Source of the DNA: Stomatohabitans albus
GTDB lineage: Bacteria > Actinomycetota > Nitriliruptoria > Euzebyales > Euzebyaceae
Assembly: GCF_036336025.1 (NCBI RefSeq)
Contig: NZ_JAYKKE010000001.1
Span: forward strand, 62,001-126,000
DNA: 64,000 bases
Direction: 5' to 3'
The notes below the pieces were generated by a model that saw only the letters and a list, made by a program, of their open reading frames with translations, did no database searches and was not told the origin of the DNA. Within the stretch, counting starts at the first letter, position 1, and each line of letters opens with the position of its first letter. Position numbers and translations under genes: made by a program. This document shows, piece by piece, positions 6,956-15,151 of this stretch.

Positions 6956-9403
6956 ATGAAATCTCGGCACCTCATTACCCTTGCCGTGCTCGCCATCATC
7001 ACGCTTACCGTTGGGCAGCTGCCTGCGACGGCACAGCCGCCTGCAACGGGGCATCTACCCAATGTCATCAACGGCACCGTCGTTGATGACCAGGAAGCAC
7101 CGGAATTTGTTCAAATAACCCACCCAGACCCACAGCGGAACAACCATCATGGTGTTCAACCGTCAGATCTAGTCCATGACTGCGGTGGAACGATTCTGAA
7201 TAGAAACTGGATTCTCACCGCAGCACATTGCACCTCAAAAAACAATTTTTTTGCAGATAATGACTACAAAGGTTCTCGAACAGATATAAAGATCTACCAT
7301 AAAGTTACAAACTCAATGAGAGATGTCAAACGTGTTGTTGTTCCGCCAGACATTAAAAGACTGAAAACAAAAGCGGATATTGCACTCATTGAGTTGGCAC
7401 AACCACTTCCCACAAGTGCGAGAACCCGGCTCCCTCTCCCTACCAGTACAGGCATCGGGGCTGGGCCGAGCAGACTCTTTGGGAAGGGAATGTATGAGAT
7501 AGGTCCAGACGGAATACCCAAGTTCATTACAGAACCGGCCAATGAGTTGAAACTGCGTAAAGCTACGTTGCCATTCCGGGAGCCTCGTGTTTGCGGTGAC
7601 AAGTACACCGGAGAGTTTTTCATTTGTGCAGGTGAATGGAATGAGAAGCAAAAGGCTAAGGATTCTTGTAACGGAGATAGCGGTGGCCCGTTAACGATCT
7701 ATGGTGATAATAAAGCTGAACGTATTCAGGTCGGTTTTGTCAGTCATACTGCACGTAAACCAGGATATTTAAATTGTGGTCAGCACCCTACGCTGTTCGT
7801 GAAGATATCCCGTTGGGTTGCTTGGATCCTGACCCAAACGAACGATGTCTCTCGTAGAGACTATGAGGTTGTGGGACCAAGGGATGCCATACGGCCAGAG
7901 CCTCCTCGGGCCAAGCCAACGGATAATCCGAAGCCACCAGTAACGCCATTGCCTCCCGTTGTCCCTCCAGTGAAGCCACCGCTACCAACCAAACCACCGG
8001 TAAAGCCACCATTGCCAACCAAACCACCGGTGAGGCCGGTGCCGCCCGTGACGCCACCCAAGCCACCGGTAAGGCCGACCGATAAACCCTCTCCAACGCC
8101 AACCATTAAACCGTCACCAACACCAACGGGGAGACCATCACCTACACCAACCATTAAACCGTCACCAACACCAACGGGGAGACCATCACCTACACCAACC
8201 ATTAAACCGTCACCAACACCAACGGGTAGCCCATCGCCTACGCCAACGGCTACCTCAAGGCCAACGGCACCACCAGTCGCGCCTGTGCCTCCGGCGCCAA
8301 CAAGTAGCCCTACCTCGAGCCCAACGTCTGGGCCCACTACCCCACCGAGTCCAGCTCCGAGCCCTGGTCCAACGCCTGATCCTGGTATTGCGGGCGGATT
8401 GTTGCAATGTGGACCGGTCGATGCGCCTGGGTCAACACCACCGGCTGTAGATACGAACAATCTCTTGTGGGACCCTGCGCGTGGGCGTGAGAGCGGTTCT
8501 GATGTGTCGGTGCAGGCGAGCAAGCTGGCTTGGCCGAACCCTGGGATGGCTGAATACGTTGTGATTGCCGGTGAATGCGCCTATGCCGATGCGCTCGTTT
8601 CAACGAGCCTGGCCGCCAAAGGGCCTTTGTTGCTCACCGACCCAACCAAACTTGAGGACACGGTTAAACACGAGATTGTCCGCTTAGGGGTGAAGAAGAT
8701 CTACATCGTTGGTGGCGAACAAGCCATCACCCCTGCCGTAGCCGATGCGCTCAAGGCCCTTGGTGTAGAGGTTGAACGTATCTCTGGTGAAACCCGTTTA
8801 GGAACGGCTAAACGCCTTGCCCAAACGATGAGCACCAAACCAGGCACTCCGGTGATTATCGCGCGGGGGTATCCGGCTGATGGGGGTACGCCGAGCCAGG
8901 CCTTTGCCGATGCGATGGCTGCCGCCTACTACTCACCTCACCAACAGAGCCCTATTGCGCTGAGTGAAACAACCAAACTCTCATCCGACGTTGCACAATT
9001 ATTGGGCGCCGTTAAACCTGCACAGGTTACGGTAATGGGTGGGCATGCGGCCCTATTTGAGGGCATGGAACAGGCGGTCCGCTCTGCAGTGGGTACCGAG
9101 ATACCCGTTAACCGCATTGCCGGTGTAACCCGTGCCGATACCGCAGCCAAACTCGCCAGAGCCCAAATCAGTGCAGGCAAGGCGAACGGCGTGCTCGTGA
9201 TTGAAGGCCAAGCCGACGACGCCTGGAAGGTGGGCTACACCTTTGCCGGTCTCGCCGTGAAAACCAACAGCGTCTATGCCCTCGCCTCCGGCGATGACCT
9301 CGCCCCAGAAACCATAGCTCTCATCAAAGAAGCCAAAGCCAAGAACCTGCCCGTTCGCTGTGTTGCGAGCACCAAGGCCTGTGCATTGGCAAACAGGTTG
9401 TAG
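6956..9403 (+). CDS. Trypsin-like serine protease with long Pro/Thr linker and CWB2 repeats
   Basis: This is a second secreted, wall-attached S1 protease, 815 aa. The signal peptide ends near LPATAQ. The triad is His91 (LTAAHC), Asp141 (ADIALIEL) and Ser242 (CNGDSGGPL). Residues ~315-480 form a Pro/Thr/Lys-rich linker of about 165 residues, much longer than in its paralogue, built partly from a 16-residue repeat. It should push the protease away from the wall. Three CWB2 repeats follow, from ~490 to the end. The start ATG has a clear GGAGG 4 nt upstream. The catalytic domain is poorer in G+C than its flanks, while the CWB2 part is close to that of the preceding gene. This suggests mosaic evolution or gene conversion between the two C-termini. 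Confidence 0.93.
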   Translation: MKSRHLITLAVLAIITLTVGQLPATAQPPATGHLPNVINGTVVDDQEAPEFVQITHPDPQRNNHHGVQPSDLVHDCGGTILNRNWILTAAHCTSKNNFFADNDYKGSRTDIKIYHKVTNSMRDVKRVVVPPDIKRLKTKADIALIELAQPLPTSARTRLPLPTSTGIGAGPSRLFGKGMYEIGPDGIPKFITEPANELKLRKATLPFREPRVCGDKYTGEFFICAGEWNEKQKAKDSCNGDSGGPLTIYGDNKAERIQVGFVSHTARKPGYLNCGQHPTLFVKISRWVAWILTQTNDVSRRDYEVVGPRDAIRPEPPRAKPTDNPKPPVTPLPPVVPPVKPPLPTKPPVKPPLPTKPPVRPVPPVTPPKPPVRPTDKPSPTPTIKPSPTPTGRPSPTPTIKPSPTPTGRPSPTPTIKPSPTPTGSPSPTPTATSRPTAPPVAPVPPAPTSSPTSSPTSGPTTPPSPAPSPGPTPDPGIAGGLLQCGPVDAPGSTPPAVDTNNLLWDPARGRESGSDVSVQASKLAWPNPGMAEYVVIAGECAYADALVSTSLAAKGPLLLTDPTKLEDTVKHEIVRLGVKKIYIVGGEQAITPAVADALKALGVEVERISGETRLGTAKRLAQTMSTKPGTPVIIARGYPADGGTPSQAFADAMAAAYYSPHQQSPIALSETTKLSSDVAQLLGAVKPAQVTVMGGHAALFEGMEQAVRSAVGTEIPVNRIAGVTRADTAAKLARAQISAGKANGVLVIEGQADDAWKVGYTFAGLAVKTNSVYALASGDDLAPETIALIKEAKAKNLPVRCVASTKACALANRL
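8099..8242 (+). repeat. Three tandem 48-bp units in the linker
   Basis: Units start at 8099, 8147 and 8195. The first two are identical and the third diverges in its last third. Each encodes 16 residues of the type [16 protein letters not shown]. The unit is a multiple of three, so copy-number change would alter linker length without breaking the frame. Confidence 0.85.
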
Positions 9404-9424
9404 GCCTAGCACCCACTTAACCCG

Positions 9425-9465
9425 AATAGAACAGAGCTACGTGTAGGTAGTAGCTCTGTTCTATT
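9425..9465. terminator. Bidirectional terminator, perfect 16-bp stem
   Basis: The arm 9425-9440 is the exact reverse complement of 9450-9465, with a 9-nt loop. It separates the convergent protease gene and the AT-rich gene. Its right arm contains the stop codon of the latter. Confidence 0.8.
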
Positions 9466-10471
9466 GGTACGTACGGCGAGCTCTATACAACCGAGGCAAT
9501 CTCTTTTGCTTCCGAAACCCCCCGTTTTTCTGATTATCTAGATAACTTTCCTTCCAGAAAACAATAGATTCCTTATACCCCGTCACGATCAATATCCAGG
9601 AATGGATATAGTACATAAACATAAGAAAACAGAAGGAGTACATTAAGTTATCAAACTGAAGGAAAAATAAATATGATTTTACCTCTACACCATTTATCCT
9701 AGCTAGTAGCTGTGGCGTAAAGACAACGACAACTGCCTGATAAGCACGCCCTAAGTAGATAGCTGCATTAAATTTACGAATGAGTGAAGAATCGACCCGA
9801 TATCTTAAGTTATGGTATATCGCATTATCAAATAGCTTTATTGCCATCGCTGTTACCATAACAACAAAGACAGCAAATAGAATAGCTGAGGACTCGTCAT
9901 CAACATAGTAACTGGCCATAACCGTAATAAGTGTCAACAAAAGTAAATTCATGTACCAAAGAATAAAATAGTCTGTTGAAAGACTCGAACTTAAAGGCCG
10001 ATAGACGCCATCTATCATTTCTAGGAGTTTGATAAATATATTTCCTAACTTTGAGCCACTGATCTCCCCATAGAAAACCTCAACCTCACCAATTCTATTA
10101 GCTAACTTATCATAAAATCCATCTTCAACAACACTTGTATCTCCTATTAAATAGTCTATATTATAAATAATAAAAATACCTAAATTATACATAGACCTAT
10201 CCCAGTCTGTAACAGATGCCTCAACTGGAAAATAGATATTATCTAAACAATATTTTTTATTAATATAAATGGTCCTATTAAAACGATATGAACAGACTAA
10301 TTTTTTATAGTACTTTAACTTAGTCAACTTCTTTGACTTAAAGTATCTAAATAAACTATTTAAATCTTTTATTAAATATCTATTCCCATCAGAAAAGATT
10401 TTAGACTTTCTATCTTTAAGGCTATTACCTAAGGCGATAAGTATCTCCCTTGCTTGTGTATCATCAATCAC
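9461..10471 (-). CDS. AT-rich membrane protein of unknown function
   Basis: I do not recognise a family. The protein has about 336 aa. Its first ~160 residues are polar and rich in Lys, Tyr and Asn. The C-terminal half carries four probable transmembrane helices: two around 180-225 (ILWYMNLLLLTLITVMA; AILFAVFVVMVTAMAIKLF), one near 250-265 (AYQAVVVVFTPQLL) and one near 280-305. The tail is basic (RKQKRLPRLYRARR). Base composition is strikingly AT-rich, with many AAA, ATA and TTA codons, unlike every neighbour, so recent horizontal acquisition is likely. I prefer GTG 10471, which has AAAGG 7 nt upstream; TTG 10477 is possible but sits almost on that site. Hairpins bracket the gene at both ends, which indicates an isolated single-gene insertion. 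Confidence 0.75.
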   Translation of the reverse strand: MIDDTQAREILIALGNSLKDRKSKIFSDGNRYLIKDLNSLFRYFKSKKLTKLKYYKKLVCSYRFNRTIYINKKYCLDNIYFPVEASVTDWDRSMYNLGIFIIYNIDYLIGDTSVVEDGFYDKLANRIGEVEVFYGEISGSKLGNIFIKLLEMIDGVYRPLSSSLSTDYFILWYMNLLLLTLITVMASYYVDDESSAILFAVFVVMVTAMAIKLFDNAIYHNLRYRVDSSLIRKFNAAIYLGRAYQAVVVVFTPQLLARINGVEVKSYLFFLQFDNLMYSFCFLMFMYYIHSWILIVTGYKESIVFWKESYLDNQKNGGFRKQKRLPRLYRARRTYQ

Positions 10472-10501
10472 AATCAAACCTTTAAAACGATCTCAATAAC
10501 A

Positions 10502-10535
10502 AACGTGGCCAGCAACATCAGTTGCTGGCCACGTT
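10502..10535. terminator. Terminator after ackA
   Basis: AACGTGGCCAGCAAC at 10502-10516 pairs perfectly with 10521-10535 around an ATCA loop. On the minus strand it is followed by a T-rich stretch and lies 32 nt past the ackA stop. Confidence 0.8.
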
Positions 10536-10566
10536 CTAGCACGAGGGTTTACCCTGTTACAACTTG

Positions 10567-11754
10567 TTACAGCCCAAGCAGCTCTACAGACTCACGGGCA
10601 ATTTGTTCCTGTTCTTGGGTGAGTACCACAATCACCTTCACCGCACCAGTGGAGATGACGCGGGTACCGGCTTCGTTGAACTCACGCACATCGTTACGGG
10701 CCGGGTCAATCTCAATACCCATGTGGGCGAGGGGTTCGAGAATGGCGGCGCGCATTGTTGCCGAGTTTTCACCAATCCCGCCAGTGAACACGATCGCATC
10801 CAAGCCACCTAGATGGGCACTGTATTCACCGATGTAGCCACGAACCCGATGGGCAAAGAGGTCGAGGGCCAGTTTGGCGTCGGCGTCCCCGCTATCGGCA
10901 CGTTCTTCTACGGCACGTGCGTCGTTATCACCGCACACACCTTTCAGCCCTGACTGACGGTTCAACGCATCTTCGGCTTCTTGGGCACTCATCCCCGTTT
11001 GGCGCATGATGTAGAACGGAATGGCCGGGTCAATATTGCCTGAGCGTGTCCCCATCACAAGCCCTTCAAGGGGGGTCAGCCCCATGGAGGTTTCGATGCT
11101 CTTGCCGTCCTTAATCGCAGTAATGGACGCCCCATTACCCAGGTGTGCCGTAATCACCTTGTGATTATTCGGGTCCAAACCCAACTCACGCACGGCCGTG
11201 TTCGCCACATACTTATGGCTGGTGCCGTGGAAGCCATAGCGACGCACCCCGTGGTTGGTGTACCACTCCTTGGGCACCGCATAGCGGTACGCATCCTCGG
11301 CAAGGGTGGCATGGTAGGCCGTGTCAAACACAATCACGTGTGGCACATCCCCACGCAGCTCCATGGCCGCACGCACCCCGGTGATACAAGGCGGGTTATG
11401 CAGGGGTGCCAGTGGGCTTAGCTTGTCCAGGTCCTTCAGGATTTCCTCGGTCACCTGCGTTGGTTTGGTGTATTCCTCGCCACCGTGCACCATGCGGTGC
11501 CCGACTACAGCCAAGTCATCCACCAGGCCATGTTCACCGAGATGGTCAAGCACCGCAGCCAAGGCTTCTTTGTGGTCAGCAAAGGTGCGTTCTTGCTTGT
11601 CTTTATTGCCGTTCAGCTTCATGGTGATCGCGCCGACGGATTCACCAATGCGCTCGACTAACCCCTCTGCAACGGAGGTATAGACGTTATCTTCAACGGT
11701 GAAGACTTCGTACTTCAGGCTAGATGAGCCAGCGTTTACAACAAGAATGTTCAT
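10567..11754 (-). CDS. ackA: Acetate kinase
   Basis: Acetate kinase (395 aa) catalyses acetyl phosphate + ADP to acetate + ATP in the cytosol. Family signatures are all present: MNILVVNAGSSSLKYEVF at the N-terminus, GVRRYGFHGTSHKYV, AHLGNGASI, GTRSGNIDP, and FTGGIGENSA in the ATPase core near the C-terminus. The length is normal for the family. The gene follows pta directly, with its ATG immediately after the pta TAA, and AAGGAAA lies about 8 nt before the ATG inside the end of pta. The two are therefore co-transcribed and translationally coupled. Together they give substrate-level ATP and acetate overflow, or allow acetate uptake in the reverse direction. A perfect hairpin closes the unit. 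Confidence 0.97.
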   Translation of the reverse strand: MNILVVNAGSSSLKYEVFTVEDNVYTSVAEGLVERIGESVGAITMKLNGNKDKQERTFADHKEALAAVLDHLGEHGLVDDLAVVGHRMVHGGEEYTKPTQVTEEILKDLDKLSPLAPLHNPPCITGVRAAMELRGDVPHVIVFDTAYHATLAEDAYRYAVPKEWYTNHGVRRYGFHGTSHKYVANTAVRELGLDPNNHKVITAHLGNGASITAIKDGKSIETSMGLTPLEGLVMGTRSGNIDPAIPFYIMRQTGMSAQEAEDALNRQSGLKGVCGDNDARAVEERADSGDADAKLALDLFAHRVRGYIGEYSAHLGGLDAIVFTGGIGENSATMRAAILEPLAHMGIEIDPARNDVREFNEAGTRVISTGAVKVIVVLTQEQEQIARESVELLGL

Positions 11755-13839
11755 TTATAAATTTCCTTCTTGGGCTTGGATCGCAGTGATCGCGACGGTG
11801 TTAACAATATCGGAAACCAATGCACCACGACTTAAGTCGTTAACCGGCTTATTCAAGCCCTGCAATACCGGACCAACTGCCGTTGCCCCAGAGGATCGTT
11901 GCACCGCCTTGTACGTGTTATTCCCCGTATTCAAATCAGGGAAGATAAACACCGTGGCATGGCCGGCAACTTCACTGCCCGGCAGCTTCTTGGCGCCCAC
12001 CGTGGGATCAATGGCCGCATCGTATTGAATGGGTCCTTCAACAAGGAGGTCCGGGCGGCGTTTGCGCACAATCGCCGTTGCTTCACGAACCTTGTCCACG
12101 TCTTGACCCTTGCCCGATTCTCCCGTGGAGTAGGACAGCATGGCCACGCGCGGTTCAATGCGGAACATTTTTGCGGTTTCAGCCGAACTAATCGCCACGT
12201 CAGCAAGCTGTTCAGCTGTCGGGTTTGGAATGACGGCGCAATCAGCGTAGATAAGCACCCGGTCAGACATCAGCATGAGGAATGAAGATGAAACATTCTC
12301 TACACCGGGCTTGGTACGAATGAACTGGAAGGCCGGAGTGATCGTGTGTGCCGTGGTATTCACCGCACCAGACACCATGCCGTCAGCGTCGCCAAGTTGC
12401 ACCATCATGGAACCGAAATAGCTCACATCTTGCATCGTTTCCATGGCGACTTCTTTAGTCATGCCCTTGTGCTTACGGGCTTCGACATAGGCATCAGCAT
12501 AGTCACTTAGCCGTTCACTCTTCGTGGGGTCGATAATGGCGATCCCGTCCAAGGACACCGCGATTTCAATGGCGCGACGACGAATCTCGTCCTCGTCACC
12601 CAATAAGGTGAGGTGGGCAACACCACGCTGTTGCAAAATCTCGGACGCAATCAAAATGCGATCATCGAGACCTTCAGGCAGCACAATGTGGCGGCGGTTA
12701 CGCCGGGCGCGTTCAATCAAGTCAAACTCAAACATCAACGGCGTGACCACATCTGAACGGCTGACCTTCACCCGATTCAAGAACTCCTTGGTCCGTACAT
12801 TGCGTTCAAAGACGCTGACGGCTTGCGTAGCACGGCGAGAATGCCCGGCCGTAATCCGGCTACGCACCTTAGCAACCGCCCGTGCAGCCTCATACGTTGG
12901 CATGTCCGTTGAATAGACGGGCATACGGTGGCGTTCCAGCCCTTCAATCAAATCAAGCAAGGCGGGGTCAGTCGTTAACCCTCCCGTCAGGACGACACCA
13001 GACACACTCGGTCCGTTCGAGGATAAACGGCTCATAATGGCGGCAGCCAAAATCTCAGGACGGTCACCAGGGGTAATGAGCAGCGCATCATCACGCAGAT
13101 GTTTGATGACATTGGGAATACTCATCGCACCCACAATGAACCCATCTACGGTGTTATCCAGATCCTCACTGCCGCGAACCGGTGTTGCGTTCAGTGATGC
13201 CATCACCTCAGCCAGGGTCGGCATGGCCAACTCCCGGCTCTCCTCAATGATGCCAACCGGAATCTCATAGTCGGCATATTCGTCTAAGGCTTTGCGTACC
13301 ACACTTTGTTGCACCCGGTTAATAATCAGTCCTGCACGCACAACTTCGGCTGATTTCGTCTTCATTCGCGCAACTTTTACCTCGTCGCGCAGCGTATCCA
13401 TATCCATCTTTTCGGCATTCAATACCGTAATCATTGGACTACCAATATTGCGGGCAACTTCAAGGTTAAAGTCATAGGCCGTTTGGGTGCGTTGGCCGTT
13501 GAAATCTGCCCCACTAATAAAGACAAACTCGCATTCGTCTGCGAGTTCTCGGTAGGTGGCAATGATGTGCTTCATCGCCTCTTCTTCTTTGCCCTTGGCG
13601 ATCATGTCGTCAAGTTCTTCGTCGGTGTAGGCATGGCGGGTGCGATCAGCCAGGTTGTAGCGCTCTTGAACCAGCGCGGTTTGGCTGTCTTCTTGCTCAC
13701 CAGCCACAGGACGGAAGTACCCGAGCTTATTCACCCGTGCGCTCAGGCCTTCCATAAGCCCGAGTGTGACCATTGTTTTACCCCCGATTGGGTGAAAACT
13801 CGCCAGGTACATGGATGGCGTGGACTGTGGATCAGACAT
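11755..13839 (-). CDS. pta: Phosphate acetyltransferase, long form
   Basis: This enzyme converts acetyl-CoA and phosphate to acetyl phosphate and CoA, feeding AckA. The protein of 694 aa is the long, E. coli-like form. The N-terminal ~340 residues are a BioD-like P-loop-derived regulatory domain (YLASFHPIGGKTMV) with a DRTGG-type region (GDRPEILAAAIM). The C-terminal ~330 residues form the PTA_PTB catalytic domain (RRNRRHIVLPEGLDDRIL; SYSTGESGKGQDVDKV; NTGNNTYKAVQRS). I chose ATG 13839 because GAGGAA lies about 5 nt upstream; an upstream start would add 28 residues without family similarity. It forms an operon with ackA. The divergent neighbour is a BASS-type transporter, with promoters in between. 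Confidence 0.96.
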   Translation of the reverse strand: MSDPQSTPSMYLASFHPIGGKTMVTLGLMEGLSARVNKLGYFRPVAGEQEDSQTALVQERYNLADRTRHAYTDEELDDMIAKGKEEEAMKHIIATYRELADECEFVFISGADFNGQRTQTAYDFNLEVARNIGSPMITVLNAEKMDMDTLRDEVKVARMKTKSAEVVRAGLIINRVQQSVVRKALDEYADYEIPVGIIEESRELAMPTLAEVMASLNATPVRGSEDLDNTVDGFIVGAMSIPNVIKHLRDDALLITPGDRPEILAAAIMSRLSSNGPSVSGVVLTGGLTTDPALLDLIEGLERHRMPVYSTDMPTYEAARAVAKVRSRITAGHSRRATQAVSVFERNVRTKEFLNRVKVSRSDVVTPLMFEFDLIERARRNRRHIVLPEGLDDRILIASEILQQRGVAHLTLLGDEDEIRRRAIEIAVSLDGIAIIDPTKSERLSDYADAYVEARKHKGMTKEVAMETMQDVSYFGSMMVQLGDADGMVSGAVNTTAHTITPAFQFIRTKPGVENVSSSFLMLMSDRVLIYADCAVIPNPTAEQLADVAISSAETAKMFRIEPRVAMLSYSTGESGKGQDVDKVREATAIVRKRRPDLLVEGPIQYDAAIDPTVGAKKLPGSEVAGHATVFIFPDLNTGNNTYKAVQRSSGATAVGPVLQGLNKPVNDLSRGALVSDIVNTVAITAIQAQEGNL

Positions 13840-13940
13840 TGGTTCCTCACAAAGGGGTTTCAGTACGGTTTTATCCAGCCTTGAACGTAATACCTCAGGG
13901 CAAAGATAGCTAATGTTCTTCAAGGAAAAGCCTCCCCATA

Positions 13941-13946
13941 TAGGGT
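13941..13946 (+). promoter_or_regulatory. -10 box TAGGGT of a leaderless gene
   Basis: TAGGGT is followed by 6 nt and the ATG at 13953, with no Shine-Dalgarno sequence. This matches the leaderless layout seen elsewhere in the window. Confidence 0.5.
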
Positions 13947-13952
13947 GTGCTT

Positions 13953-14954
13953 ATGTCCCAAACCCAAGCCGCTCCCTCGGCCCGGCTCTCAATCGACCCC
14001 TTGAGTATTGGGGTGTTGTTAATGATGGTGCTCGGGCTTATCGTGCCGACAACACCAGCCGTTCGGGCGTTTTTAAACGAAGCCCAAGACTACGCGATCA
14101 TGCTGTTGTTTCTTCTTTACGGTGCGCGTCTCCCTACAAACGAAGTCATCGATGGCCTGAAGAACTGGAAACTCCAAGGTTCTATTTTTTTGACGACCTT
14201 TGCAATTTTCCCACTCATCAGCTTGGTTCTCGCTCCACTTTTGCAGCCAATCCTCACCCCCTTGCTCGTAGCCGGTGTGGTCTATATCTGTGTGCTCCCT
14301 TCCACAATCCAATCCAGTGTTGCCCTTACCGGAGCAGCCAGAGGGAACGTTGCCGGGGCCATTTGTGCTGCCACCGTCTCCAATGTGGGCGGTATGTTCA
14401 TTACCCCCTTCTTGGCGACAATATTGATAGGCGGTGACGGCACCGGCGTTGGTGCAGGGGTCACCGTTGATGGGTTCATCAATATTTTTAAAATCCTCCT
14501 GGCACCCTTCATCGTGGGCCAGCTCGCACGCCCGTGGGTAGGTGCTTACGTACAATCCAAAGCAAATATCACCAAACAGGTTGATCGTTCGGTGATCTGG
14601 CTCAATGTATTTGCTGCCGTCGCTATGGCAACAGCTGATGGGGTGTGGCATGACGTTGATGCCTCACAACTCATCATCATGGGTGTGGTGTGTGTTGGCT
14701 TACTCGCCACCGTCCTCACCATTACCTGGACGGGCGGCAAGCTCATCGGCATGAACTATGGCGACCGGGTGGCCTTACTGATGTGCGGGTCAAAGAAAAG
14801 CTTGTCGAGTGGGCTTCCCATTGCCGCCGCGATTTTCCCCGCATCCATTCTTGGATTAATGAGCGTGCCTCTCATCGTGTACCACCAGATTCAACTCGTG
14901 GTGTGCGCCCTCATCGCCGGTAAGCTCGCCCAAGCACACCCCGATGGCGTATGA
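13953..14954 (+). CDS. Bile acid:sodium symporter (BASS/SBF) family transporter
   Basis: This is an integral membrane transporter of 333 aa with about ten hydrophobic helices. It carries family-like elements: the QDYAIMLLFLLYGARLP segment, the helix-break region LPSTIQSSVALTGAARGN, the NVGGMFITPFL repeat, and a second crossover region with MCGSKKSLSSGLP. The last one resembles the broken-helix sodium-binding motif of the YfeH-like subgroup. The substrate is probably an organic anion moved with sodium, but it cannot be named from sequence. The start is the ATG at 13953, 6 nt after TAGGGT; an in-frame GTG lies 6 nt upstream. It is transcribed away from pta-ackA, and a link to acetate metabolism is only positional. 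Confidence 0.85.
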   Translation: MSQTQAAPSARLSIDPLSIGVLLMMVLGLIVPTTPAVRAFLNEAQDYAIMLLFLLYGARLPTNEVIDGLKNWKLQGSIFLTTFAIFPLISLVLAPLLQPILTPLLVAGVVYICVLPSTIQSSVALTGAARGNVAGAICAATVSNVGGMFITPFLATILIGGDGTGVGAGVTVDGFINIFKILLAPFIVGQLARPWVGAYVQSKANITKQVDRSVIWLNVFAAVAMATADGVWHDVDASQLIIMGVVCVGLLATVLTITWTGGKLIGMNYGDRVALLMCGSKKSLSSGLPIAAAIFPASILGLMSVPLIVYHQIQLVVCALIAGKLAQAHPDGV

Positions 14955-15151
14955 CGTTCGACACTGACGGTCGGTGAGCCAGTCGCAGTCTGTTCGGTAC
15001 GTTATTGGCAGAGTTGTCCACTTGCCCGACAGCTAAACATGGTGAACCTGATAGAATGCACTCGTTCGCCCGGCGAGTTACCACCCAGCTGTTCGCATAG
15101 CACAGGTAGTTCGTCTCGCTTCGCTTCAGTTTGCTGAGGGACCATTCATTC

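Noticed and set aside
8099-8242. CRISPR-like repeat array
   Set aside because: The units are contiguous without spacers and are in frame within a protein-coding linker.
7861-8523. A 220-codon open frame on the minus strand opposite the protease linker
   Set aside because: It is the antisense of the Pro/Thr-rich repeat, whose codon bias keeps the opposite frame open. Its Gly/Val repeats have no protein logic, start signal or partner.
14073-14651. A 192-codon minus-strand frame inside the BASS transporter
   Set aside because: It lies opposite a well-supported transporter, with His/Cys/Gly-rich random-looking translation.
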